Assembly (NCBI GenBank): GCA_002718715.1
Contig: PBFJ01000041.1
Span: 1-64,000, forward strand
DNA length: 64,000 nucleotides
Reading direction: 5' to 3'
Origin: a bacterium
GTDB lineage: Bacteria > Patescibacteriota > Gracilibacteria > UBA1369 > GCA-2718715
Shown here: piece by piece, positions 35,587-43,601 of the stretch
Position numbering within the stretch: position 1 is the first letter of the stretch
Layout: the number at the start of each line of letters is the position of its first letter
Translations under genes and position numbers: made by a program
The notes under the pieces: generated by a model
The model's input: the letters and a program-made list of their open reading frames with translations, nothing else
What the model was told of the DNA's origin: nothing
Database searches by the model: none

Positions 35587-36180
35587 ATGTTAGTTAAAGA
35601 TTTAATAGATTTTGAAAAAGACATAGCTGACATTTTTAATCAAGCTAAAATTAGGGCTCCAATCCATTTACATGGCAATAATGAAAATCAATTATTAAAA
35701 ATATTTGAAAATATTAATTCAGATGATTGGATTTTCAGTTCATGGAGAAGTCATTATCACTGTTTGTTAAAGGGAGTTCCCCCCCAACAATTAAAAAAGG
35801 ATATTCTCGATGGCAAAAGTATGACCCTCCTTTACCCAGAATATAAAATTTATACTAGTGCAATAGTCGCAGGGGTTATTCCTATTGCCTTGGGTACAGC
35901 ACTTTCTCTAAAAAGAGAGGGAAAGAATGAAAAGGTTTTTCTTTTTATGGGTGGTATGACTTCTGAAACAGGTGCAGCTCATGAAGCACACAAATATGCA
36001 ACATCGCATAACTTGCCATTAGAATTTATTATTGAAATTAATCATAAATCAGTTTGCACAGACACCTTAAAGACATGGAATATGAAAAAATATTCCTTAG
36101 TGGGAAAGAAAAATGTAACTCATTACGAATATGATTTGCCTTGGCCTCATGCAGGCTCTGGGGTTAGAGTACAATTCTAG
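35587..36180 (+). CDS. Minimal thiamine-diphosphate enzyme, alpha (E1-alpha/transketolase N-like) half
   Basis: This 197-residue protein matches the cofactor-binding part of 2-oxo-acid dehydrogenase E1-alpha subunits: SSWRSHYHCLLKGV, SAIVAGVIPIALGTALSLK, then FMGGMTSETGAAHEAHKYA and LPLEFIIEINHKSVCTDT. E1-alpha proteins are usually 320-400 residues, so this is a reduced core. The usual GDG metal-binding motif reads GGM; the Asp is missing, although the later Asn (EIN) is kept. Whether it binds Mg-ThDP normally is open. The beta-like half follows after 11 bases, so the pair should form a heterotetramer. No lipoyl E2 or E3 gene is nearby, so this is not a dehydrogenase complex. Confidence 0.8.
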   Translation: MLVKDLIDFEKDIADIFNQAKIRAPIHLHGNNENQLLKIFENINSDDWIFSSWRSHYHCLLKGVPPQQLKKDILDGKSMTLLYPEYKIYTSAIVAGVIPIALGTALSLKREGKNEKVFLFMGGMTSETGAAHEAHKYATSHNLPLEFIIEINHKSVCTDTLKTWNMKKYSLVGKKNVTHYEYDLPWPHAGSGVRVQF

Positions 36181-36191
36181 GAATATTGGTT

Positions 36192-36728
36192 ATGAAATAT
36201 TTTGATGAATTAAAAAGAACTATGGAATGGCTGAGTGATCAAGAAAATACTATTTTTATTGGTCAAGCTGTTGAAGTCCCTGGGACTGCCATGTTCAATA
36301 CTTTAAAAGATATAGACATGAATAAAAGAATAGAAATGCCTGTTTTTGAAGATACTCAGTTAGGGATTTCTGTTGGGATGTCGCTTACTGGTAAAAGAGT
36401 AATAAGCATTTTTCCTCGATGGAATTTTTTACTATGTGCAACAAATCAGCTTGTTAACCACTTAGATAAATTCCCCATTATGAGTGACGGTAAAATTAAT
36501 CCAAAAATTATTGTTAGAACAGCTGTTGGTTCAGAAAGGCCCTTATTCCCAGGTCATCAACATATTGGTAATATGTCGAATGCATTTAGAGGAATGTTAT
36601 CCTCCGTAAATGTTATTGAACTTAATGAGCCTGAAGAGATTTTTCCTGCTTACGAAAAAGCATATAATAGCGAGGACGGAAAAAGTACAATATTAGTAGA
36701 GTTTCAAGACTTTTATAATGAGAAATAA
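36192..36728 (+). CDS. Minimal thiamine-diphosphate enzyme, beta (E1-beta/transketolase pyrimidine-domain) half
   Basis: This 178-residue protein matches only the pyrimidine-binding domain of E1-beta or transketolase. It keeps the glutamate that activates thiamine (MPVFEDTQLGIS), an aromatic FPRWNFLLCATNQLVNH stretch, and GHQHIGNM. The C-terminal transketolase domain (about 130 residues) of normal E1-beta subunits is absent. With the 197-residue partner just upstream it makes a two-gene reduced ThDP enzyme that could move a two-carbon unit from a keto acid or ketose to a keto-sugar. A TTG at 36186 is also in frame, but the ATG at 36192 is better. A strong hairpin follows at 36757. Confidence 0.8.
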   Translation: MKYFDELKRTMEWLSDQENTIFIGQAVEVPGTAMFNTLKDIDMNKRIEMPVFEDTQLGISVGMSLTGKRVISIFPRWNFLLCATNQLVNHLDKFPIMSDGKINPKIIVRTAVGSERPLFPGHQHIGNMSNAFRGMLSSVNVIELNEPEEIFPAYEKAYNSEDGKSTILVEFQDFYNEK

Positions 36729-36756
36729 TTATATTAATAACAAAAAATTTATTTGA

Positions 36757-36801
36757 TTTAAATTTGAGTAATTAAAAAAAATTGGAATTACTCAATTTAA
36801 A
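36757..36801 (+). terminator. Strong hairpin after the thiamine-diphosphate enzyme genes
   Basis: Arms 36757-36773 and 36786-36801 pair over sixteen positions with one bulged T (36763) and a 12-base loop, followed by A/T-rich DNA. It begins 28 bases after the stop of the beta-like gene in a 295-bp gap before the next SDR gene, which fits a terminator or RNA end structure. The rest of the gap is AT-rich with nothing else I can name. Confidence 0.5.
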
Positions 36802-37023
36802 AATTTAATAAAAATTTTCTTTAGAAAAAATACTCTTTAATATTCATAGCAATAAAAATTAAGTACTTTTAAGATATTTTTCATAAATAATTTAGAAGAT
36901 CCATACATAGTTGTTATTTGGTAATTGTGTTTGACCTTTGCAATGTAAAATAATTTATTAGAACAACTTTAAGATGATAAAGTTAGGGCTTATTAATTCA
37001 ATTAATGTTTTGAAAGGGTTTTT

Positions 37024-37956
37024 ATGACAAAAATTTTAGTGACAGGTGGTGCTGGTTATATTGGATCAGTCTTGATCCCGAAACTTCTCTCGGATGGTTA
37101 TGAAGTAACTTGTGTAGATAACTTAATGTATGAGCCAACGAGCTTAATGATGGCAACAATTAATAAAAACTTTAAATTAATTGTAGGTGATGCGAGAGAT
37201 AAAGAATTAATGAAACCTTTGATAGAAAAAAACGATGTCATAATTCCACTTGCTTGTATGACGGGCGCACCTTTATGTAATAAAGATAAAGTTGCAGCAG
37301 CCTCAGTAAATAAAGACTCTGTTGTAATGTGTTCAGAACTCAGTTCTCAAGACCAGTTGCTGATTTATCCATGTACGAATAGTGGATACGGAATTGGGGA
37401 GGAGGGAATTTTTTGTACAGAAGAATCGCCTCTAAAGCCTATTTCTCTATATGGGAAATTAAAGGTTGAGGCTGAAAATATTCTCCTTCAAAAAGGGAAT
37501 GCTATTACATTTAGACTAGCTACAGTATTTGGAATAAGTCCTAGACCAAGGCTTGACCTCTTAGTAAATGATTTTACGTACCGAGCCTATTTTGATAAAA
37601 CAGTTGTACTCTTTGAAGCAGAATTCAAAAGAAATTATTTGCATATTGAAGATGCCGCTGATGGATTTAGATTCGCTATAAAAAATCCCAATTTAATGGG
37701 AAATTGCTTTAATTTGGGATATAGTGAAGCAAATCTATCTAAACGTGAATTATGCGAAGAAATCAAAAAAGTTATTCCTGACTTTGTATATCTAATTTCT
37801 GAAATAGGTTCAGATATAGATAAGAGAAACTACATCGTAAGTAATCAAAAGATAGAGGATGCAGGATTTAAGGCAAAAAGAGATTTATCAACCGGAATTA
37901 AGGAATTAGTGAAGGCTTTGCCATTATTAAAAAGAACTCAGTTTGCAAATATTTAA
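37024..37956 (+). CDS. SDR-family nucleotide-sugar epimerase/dehydratase
   Basis: This 310-residue extended SDR has ILVTGGAGYIGSVLIPKLL (residues 4-22), VDNLMYEPTSL, the serine region PCTNSGYG (117-123) and catalytic Y143-x3-K147 in SLYGKLKVEAE, then FRLATVFGISPRPR. The long substrate loop of GalE is replaced by a shorter one, so it is not GalE; it resembles the NAD-dependent epimerases found beside GmhA in heptose loci. It starts at an ATG after a 295-bp gap with the hairpin at 36757 and may head a new operon with gmhA, gmhB and the Nudix gene. Reaction unknown; work on GDP-heptose is inference. Confidence 0.85.
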   Translation: MTKILVTGGAGYIGSVLIPKLLSDGYEVTCVDNLMYEPTSLMMATINKNFKLIVGDARDKELMKPLIEKNDVIIPLACMTGAPLCNKDKVAAASVNKDSVVMCSELSSQDQLLIYPCTNSGYGIGEEGIFCTEESPLKPISLYGKLKVEAENILLQKGNAITFRLATVFGISPRPRLDLLVNDFTYRAYFDKTVVLFEAEFKRNYLHIEDAADGFRFAIKNPNLMGNCFNLGYSEANLSKRELCEEIKKVIPDFVYLISEIGSDIDKRNYIVSNQKIEDAGFKAKRDLSTGIKELVKALPLLKRTQFANI

Positions 37957-38017
37957 TCCTATATCGATAAACTCTATTTAAAAATATTTTTTAAATTGAA
38001 AATCAAGATTCAAATTT

Positions 38018-38608
38018 ATGAATAAAAAATTTACAACTAAAGAATATGTTAAAGCTTCTCTTTCAAAAACTATGGATCTCCTGCGAGATCTAATAAATTT
38101 AGATGATTATATATTTAATATTCAAGAAGCTTCTCAGCTTATAGTCGATTCTATATCAAGCAATCATACTATTTATCTTGCAGGTAATGGAGGAAGCGCT
38201 GCTCAGTCACAACACTTTGCGGCTGAATTGGTCTCTAGATTTAATTTTGATAGAAATCCTTTGCCCGCAGTAGCACTAACTACCGATACCTCAGTTTTAA
38301 CAGCAGTATCAAATGATTATGGTTATGAAAAGGTTTTTGAGAGGCAGTTAGCTGGATTAGCCCAAAAAGGAGATGTTTTTATTGGATTTTCAACTTCAGG
38401 AACTTCAAAAAATATCCTTAATTGCTTTAAAAAAGCTAGAGAAATGAAATTATCATCAATTGGTATTTCAGGAGAAGTAGGTATGAAAGAATCTAGACCA
38501 GATATATTAATCTCTATCCCCTCACAAAATACCCCTTTAATTCAAGAAATTCACTGCATTACTTCCCATTTAATTTGTGACATAGTTGAAAAGACAATTT
38601 TTAATTAA
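38018..38608 (+). CDS. gmhA: GmhA, sedoheptulose 7-phosphate isomerase
   Basis: This 196-residue SIS-domain enzyme converts sedoheptulose 7-phosphate to D-glycero-D-manno-heptose 7-phosphate. It has ILAGNGGSAAQSQHFAAELVSRF-type phosphate binding (seen as AGNGGSAAQSQHFAAEL), the conserved VALTTDTSVLTAVSND, FSTSGTSKNIL and the C-terminal zinc-site region IQEIHCITSHLICD. Length fits GmhA exactly. It is the first step of the heptose route whose other enzymes (HddA, GmhB, HddC) are also here. It is followed by gmhB after 42 bases. Confidence 0.93.
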   Translation: MNKKFTTKEYVKASLSKTMDLLRDLINLDDYIFNIQEASQLIVDSISSNHTIYLAGNGGSAAQSQHFAAELVSRFNFDRNPLPAVALTTDTSVLTAVSNDYGYEKVFERQLAGLAQKGDVFIGFSTSGTSKNILNCFKKAREMKLSSIGISGEVGMKESRPDILISIPSQNTPLIQEIHCITSHLICDIVEKTIFN

Positions 38609-38650
38609 ATTAAAGAATTGCTTATTAATCAATATAAAATTAAAAAATAA

Positions 38651-39292
38651 ATGTCAGAAATAATTAATCTAGATAAATTTTACTTTGAAGAGTTTTCAAG
38701 ATCAATATCAAAATTTACTCTCAAATCGAAAAAAAAATTATTTAAGAAGGCATTATTTTTAGATAGAGATGGAGTTCTTATTGAGGATGTACATCATATT
38801 AATTCACCTAAAAAAGTAAAATTATGCCCGAAAGTTTTAGATTTTTTGAAAGATGCTAGAAAAAAAAATTATGGTTTAATTGTCGTAACCAATCAATCTT
38901 CAGTATCAAGGTCAATAATTTCATACCAAGAATATAAAGCTATAACAAGTAAATTTCTATCACTACTTACTGAAGATATATACCCCGAATTTATTTTAAG
39001 TAGTTTTCATTTACCAAAAAATACAAATAATTTAGAAAATTATAATTGGCGAAAACCTGGAACAGGAATGATAGATTATGTATTAAATATTTCTAAATTC
39101 AATACATCTCAGTCATATATAATAGGAGATAAATTAACAGATCTAATCGCTGGTTACAGAAGTGGATTATCAAACTTCATATATGTAAAGTCAAAGCTTC
39201 ATTCAAATCAATCAAATTTAATAAAAAACTGGTCTATAAAAGAAAGTATTCCTTATAAAGAATTGATAGAACTAGATTCTTCTTTTATTTGA
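38651..39292 (+). CDS. gmhB: GmhB-like heptose 1,7-bisphosphate 7-phosphatase (HAD-IIIA)
   Basis: This 213-residue HAD-IIIA phosphatase has motif I LFLDRDGVLIED (nucleophile Asp and acid Asp near residues 37-39), motif II VVTNQSSVSR and motif IV IIGDKLTDLIAGYRSG. These are GmhB/HisB-N features. A 30-residue N-terminal extension precedes the usual start. The cysteine/histidine zinc loop of typical GmhB is not clear (SSFHLPKNTNN in its place), which is a small oddity. It sits between gmhA and a Nudix gene. With HddA upstream it should remove the 7-phosphate before GDP transfer by HddC. Confidence 0.86.
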   Translation: MSEIINLDKFYFEEFSRSISKFTLKSKKKLFKKALFLDRDGVLIEDVHHINSPKKVKLCPKVLDFLKDARKKNYGLIVVTNQSSVSRSIISYQEYKAITSKFLSLLTEDIYPEFILSSFHLPKNTNNLENYNWRKPGTGMIDYVLNISKFNTSQSYIIGDKLTDLIAGYRSGLSNFIYVKSKLHSNQSNLIKNWSIKESIPYKELIELDSSFI

Positions 39293-39423
39293 AAGGAATT
39301 AAATATATTAAATTCTTAGCTGCTTAATTAATTGATAATAATCAAATTATAATTTGTTATAAATAATCTTAATAACCTAGAGTAAAATCCATATGAACTG
39401 GACTTTATTTCTGAAACAATTGT

Positions 39424-40026
39424 ATGTTTAAATCTAAATATAAATTTATTGGAAGAAAAAGAATCTGTTCAAATAGCAAATTTGATGTTTTATTTGATAA
39501 TCTTATTTCTCAAGATAATCAAGAAATCAATGATTTTCTTGTCATTAAACCTAAAGTTAACCATAAAGGTTATATTTCTGGAATATGTGTACTCCCTATG
39601 TATAGAGATAAATTTTGTTTAATGAACGTCTGGCGACATCAATTTAAAAATTTTGTTTATCAAGCTCCTGCAGGTTTTATAGAAAAAAATGAGAAACCAT
39701 ATCAAACTGCTATTCGTGAATTAAAAGAAGAAACGTCTTTCATTTGCGAACAAAAGAATATGATTTCTCTTGGTACTTATATCCCTGATGCAGCACTTAT
39801 TGAGTGTCGAGTAGCCTTATTTTTAGCAAAAGATTGTATGAAATCCTCTTCCAAAGTCGAAAGTGAAATTGGTTCTAGTGATGTTATTTACTTTTCTAAA
39901 AAAGAAATTAAAGAATTGATTTTAAAAGAGGAAAATATTGGAGGTTCAACATTAGTTACCTGTATAAGATCATTAATACATTTGGATTTAAAAGATTCAT
40001 CAACTTGCTCTTTTTATAAAGATTAA
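39424..40026 (+). CDS. NUDIX hydrolase
   Basis: This 200-residue protein carries a complete Nudix box: G84-x5-E90-x7-R98-E99-L100-x-E102-E103-T, preceded by VYQAPAG, which is typical of ADP-ribose/ADP-sugar pyrophosphatases. It would split a nucleoside-diphosphate sugar into sugar phosphate and NMP. In a heptose locus it might police or recycle GDP-sugars; this is inference. It begins with an ATG after 131 bp that include a small TTGAT/ATCAA hairpin, and is followed by a 171-bp gap, so it may be transcribed on its own. Confidence 0.87.
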   Translation: MFKSKYKFIGRKRICSNSKFDVLFDNLISQDNQEINDFLVIKPKVNHKGYISGICVLPMYRDKFCLMNVWRHQFKNFVYQAPAGFIEKNEKPYQTAIRELKEETSFICEQKNMISLGTYIPDAALIECRVALFLAKDCMKSSSKVESEIGSSDVIYFSKKEIKELILKEENIGGSTLVTCIRSLIHLDLKDSSTCSFYKD

Positions 40027-40197
40027 TTTGTTAATGAGAATTTTTCAAAAGGAAATTACTCAAGATATAACTATCTATTCATTTAAAATAATTAGTTATA
40101 AAGCAAGAAATTGTCACTTTATTTTTTGTAAGGAATCTTTTTTAATTATATATTTTTGGCCCTATTCGCATAGAATTAATATAAATATTTAAAATCA

Positions 40198-41757
40198 GTG
40201 AATAGAATTTCTATCAATAAATTACGAGAACTTTATAATCAAATATCAGAAAAAAGGATAATTAAGCCAAGATTGAAAAAAGGGATTTTTAATTATTTAA
40301 ATTTATCTATTCATATTAGTAGGGATGAGAGAGATTTTGACCTTACGAATTATAAATTATTTAGAAGTCTTATTTCATCAAATCAATTAGATTTAAGAGA
40401 AATAAAAAATAATAAATCAAAAAAAATTTACGAAGACTATTTTTGTAATTTTAAGGAATTTAATTATTTATTATCAAAAGATATACCTTTTTTATTTTTA
40501 ATTGATATTTTGAAATTTATTAAACAAATGTTTGATACAATAATAATATTAATAATAAGCACTATATCGTCTTTTAAAAACTCTTTTAAGATTATTTTAT
40601 TTGGAAAGAATAAACTTATTAGAAAAAAAATTCATAGTATTTATTATTGGGAAAAAAGAGATAATTCAGCTTTGTATTATTATCCTAGTATTTTTGATGA
40701 TAGTAATAACTTAATATTCGTATCATCCTTTGCGGACAGTAAAAAATTTTTATTTTTGGGTTTATTAGGTTCTTTGAGAAATAGTAAATATATTTCTCCA
40801 GTAAAAAATTTAGATATAAAAAGTCTTATATTAAGCTTATTTCAGTTTATACATCTTTATTTAAATGATTTATCTTTAGTATTTACAAATAAGGATTGTT
40901 CATTTTTGAAATTTTGGTATGGCTGGAAAAAATGTTCAGAAATTTTTTATAGTATTCTCATCTATAATTCCATTTTTGAATTAGTTAAAAATTCCTATGA
41001 ATGTGAATTCATCTCTTGGCATGAGAATCAAGTCTCTAATCGTGCATTTTCATTGGCAGTATCAAATGCAATAAAAAAGTTTAATTGTAAATCAACTTTA
41101 TCTACATATAATGGTTCTCCAATTTCACAACGAAATAAAAGGCAATTTTTCCCTACTAAAGATGAATTAAGAATAGGTTTTTGGGGTAAAAAATATTATG
41201 TACAAGATAAAGAATCAAAATATGAATTAGCTTCCTACTTAAATAAAAAAAAGATCAAAATAGATTTACAAATTGTTCCTGAAAATATGATTAGAATTCA
41301 AAATGATAAATTTGAAGGTTTTAAAAAAGTTAAATTAATTAGAGAAATTACAATATTTACTCATGACTCATATTGGGATCTTCTGGCATGTTTATCAGGA
41401 GTAATTAATTTTAGAAATGATTTTCATAAAAAAAATTGTTCAACAATTAAAGAAAATAACTTAATATATATAAGGCTTCATCCTTGCTTAATTAAAAAAG
41501 AAGCATTAAAAAGAATATTGAGTATGCAAGAGATTTCTACAAACTACAGATTCGAATTTATAAGTAATAATAGTGAATCAATTATGGATTCAATTAAAAA
41601 AAGTTCATTTTGTTTTTTTGGATTATCATCATATATTAATTTAGCGATTTCTCTTAATTCAAATGTAATTTCAGTTGATACAAATCATATTGATAAATCT
41701 CCAATAAATTCAAAATTCTTAAGTACTAGAAAATTTCTAGTTTCTAATCCATGGTAA
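40198..41757 (+). CDS. Uncharacterised protein, possible GT-B-type surface-carbohydrate transferase
   Basis: This 519-residue protein has no family I can name with confidence. A hydrophobic segment near residues 95-130 (LFLIDILKFI...TIIILIISTI) suggests membrane contact. The C-terminal half has FTHDSYWDLLACLSGV, YIRLHPCLIKKEAL and FCFFGLSSYINLAISLNSNVISVDT; the 'RLHP' and 'glss..n.ai..~~~vi' elements recall capsule and sialyltransferase-like GT-B proteins. The start is GTG at 40198. It ends 6 bases before the ABC exporter, so it probably belongs to the same assembly/export step. Similar layout is seen in the proteins at 7415-9202 and 57814-59544. Confidence 0.5.
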   Translation: MNRISINKLRELYNQISEKRIIKPRLKKGIFNYLNLSIHISRDERDFDLTNYKLFRSLISSNQLDLREIKNNKSKKIYEDYFCNFKEFNYLLSKDIPFLFLIDILKFIKQMFDTIIILIISTISSFKNSFKIILFGKNKLIRKKIHSIYYWEKRDNSALYYYPSIFDDSNNLIFVSSFADSKKFLFLGLLGSLRNSKYISPVKNLDIKSLILSLFQFIHLYLNDLSLVFTNKDCSFLKFWYGWKKCSEIFYSILIYNSIFELVKNSYECEFISWHENQVSNRAFSLAVSNAIKKFNCKSTLSTYNGSPISQRNKRQFFPTKDELRIGFWGKKYYVQDKESKYELASYLNKKKIKIDLQIVPENMIRIQNDKFEGFKKVKLIREITIFTHDSYWDLLACLSGVINFRNDFHKKNCSTIKENNLIYIRLHPCLIKKEALKRILSMQEISTNYRFEFISNNSESIMDSIKKSSFCFFGLSSYINLAISLNSNVISVDTNHIDKSPINSKFLSTRKFLVSNPW

Positions 41758-41763
41758 TTTTTA

Positions 41764-43512
41764 ATGAAATTTTTAAAGGATAAATCTTTTTATAAAATAC
41801 TTTCTTTATTAAGTAAAAAAAGAAAAAAACAACTTTATTTTCTTATATTTTTTTTAACTCTCAATGGTGCTTTAGAGTTTTTTTCCGTAGCATCAATAAT
41901 CCCTTTATTATCAATTATTAGTTCAGAAAATATTAGTAATTCAATTCCAATTATTGGAAAATATATTACATTGCTAAATATAAATGATCCCTCTTTAAGA
42001 TTGCTTTTTTTTACTTTATCTTTTTGTATATTTGTCTTCTCATCAACTCTTTTAAGGATATTCAATATTGCTTATATTTTTAGACTTTCTGCTAAGGTAA
42101 ATATTGATATAAGTAATTTAATATTTAGAAATAACATGTATCAATCATATGCAAAATATACAAATAAAAATTCATCAGAAATAATAACATTGGCTCTAGA
42201 AAAGGTTGATATAGCTACTGCATGTATTGATTCTTTATTAACAGTAATAGCGAGTACTATGCTTGGAATATCTATTATTATTTCTTTATTAATACTCAAA
42301 TGGCAGGTTGTAATGATTGGAATAATTTTTATTTATTTTTATTATTCTTTGGTTTATACAAATATAAAAAAAATGTTATATAAAGATGGAAAAATAACTT
42401 CAAGAATAATCCCACTTCGTTTGAAGGTTCTACAAGAGGGACTGGAAGGCTATAAAGATATAATTATCAATAGTTTAGAAAAAGTTTATACTAGCTTATT
42501 TTATGAATATCAATCAGTAATTAAATTAAAACAAGCAAATTTAAATTTCTTTTTGACAATTCCTAGAATTTTAATAGAAGGAATAATATTAACTATAATA
42601 GCAATTTTGGCTTATTTTTTATTTAAATCTCAACAAAATATTGCCTCTTCCATTCCCCTTATAGGTTCTTTTATTTATGCATTTCAAAGATTATTACCAC
42701 TTACCCAGCAAATTTATGCTGCTTCTGCGAATTATAAATATAAATCTACAGTAATTAATGACTTGGTAAATGATTTGGAAGAAGGTAAAAATAATCAGGC
42801 TTTATATCTTTCTAAGAAAAGAATTTATTTTAAAAAAAAGCTACTTTTTAAAGGTATCAAATTTGGTTTTAAAAATAAAAATAATGTACTAAATAATATA
42901 AATATTAGAATTGATAAAGGAGATATAATAGGAATTTATGGAGAGACTGGAAGTGGAAAAAGTACTTTATTAAATATTATTATGGGTTTAGTTTCTCCTT
43001 CTAGTGGGAATATAAAAATAGATAATATTGATATTTCGAATGAAAATTCTCTCGTTAATTGGACAATAAATTTTGCCCATGTTCCACAAAATATTTTTTT
43101 AAAAGAAGCTACTATTGAAGAAAATATAGCGTTTGGAGAAGAAAAGGAAAATATAGACTTTGAATTGTTAGTTAAGGCCGCTAAGGTTGCACATATTTAT
43201 TCTTTTATTAAAAATACTGATAAGGGGTTTAAAACACTTGTTGGAGAAAGGGGGATACTTTTGAGTGGAGGTCAAAGGCAAAGAATTGCGATAGCTAGAG
43301 CAATTTATAAGTCAAGAAATATCTTAGTTTTAGATGAAGCAACCAGCGCTCTTGATGATTCTACTGAAGAAAAGATTCTTAGATCTATTTTGGATATGTA
43401 TAGGAACTTAACAATAATAATGGTTACTCATAGAACTAGCACACTCAAAAATTGTAATCGTATTTTTAAAGTTCAAAATGGAAAGATAATTGAAGAAAAA
43501 AAAGTTACATAG
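41764..43512 (+). CDS. ABC exporter (MsbA/PglK-type), likely lipid-linked glycan flippase
   Basis: This 582-residue half-transporter has about six membrane helices in residues 20-310 and a C-terminal ATPase with Walker A GETGSGKST (about 396-404), Q-loop VPQNIF, signature LSGGQRQRIAIARAI (about 500-514), Walker B ILVLDEATSALD and the switch histidine MVTHRTS. The fused membrane-ATPase layout matches MsbA and the Campylobacter oligosaccharide flippase PglK, not two-gene Wzm/Wzt exporters. As the only clear exporter here, it probably flips a polyprenyl-linked glycan or exports a glycolipid. It follows the GT-B-like gene by 6 bases. Export of other lipids or peptides cannot be excluded. Confidence 0.87.
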   Translation: MKFLKDKSFYKILSLLSKKRKKQLYFLIFFLTLNGALEFFSVASIIPLLSIISSENISNSIPIIGKYITLLNINDPSLRLLFFTLSFCIFVFSSTLLRIFNIAYIFRLSAKVNIDISNLIFRNNMYQSYAKYTNKNSSEIITLALEKVDIATACIDSLLTVIASTMLGISIIISLLILKWQVVMIGIIFIYFYYSLVYTNIKKMLYKDGKITSRIIPLRLKVLQEGLEGYKDIIINSLEKVYTSLFYEYQSVIKLKQANLNFFLTIPRILIEGIILTIIAILAYFLFKSQQNIASSIPLIGSFIYAFQRLLPLTQQIYAASANYKYKSTVINDLVNDLEEGKNNQALYLSKKRIYFKKKLLFKGIKFGFKNKNNVLNNINIRIDKGDIIGIYGETGSGKSTLLNIIMGLVSPSSGNIKIDNIDISNENSLVNWTINFAHVPQNIFLKEATIEENIAFGEEKENIDFELLVKAAKVAHIYSFIKNTDKGFKTLVGERGILLSGGQRQRIAIARAIYKSRNILVLDEATSALDDSTEEKILRSILDMYRNLTIIMVTHRTSTLKNCNRIFKVQNGKIIEEKKVT

Positions 43513-43601
43513 AAGAATTTATAACTCTTACTTTTATATGGGTAAAATAGATAATAAATTCAAATTTATTTATTTAAAATTAAAAATTTATATTTAATTT
43601 T

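Noticed and set aside
35587-36728. Pyruvate dehydrogenase E1 alpha and beta
   Set aside because: Both are far too short, the beta C-terminal domain is missing, and there is no E2 or E3 gene.
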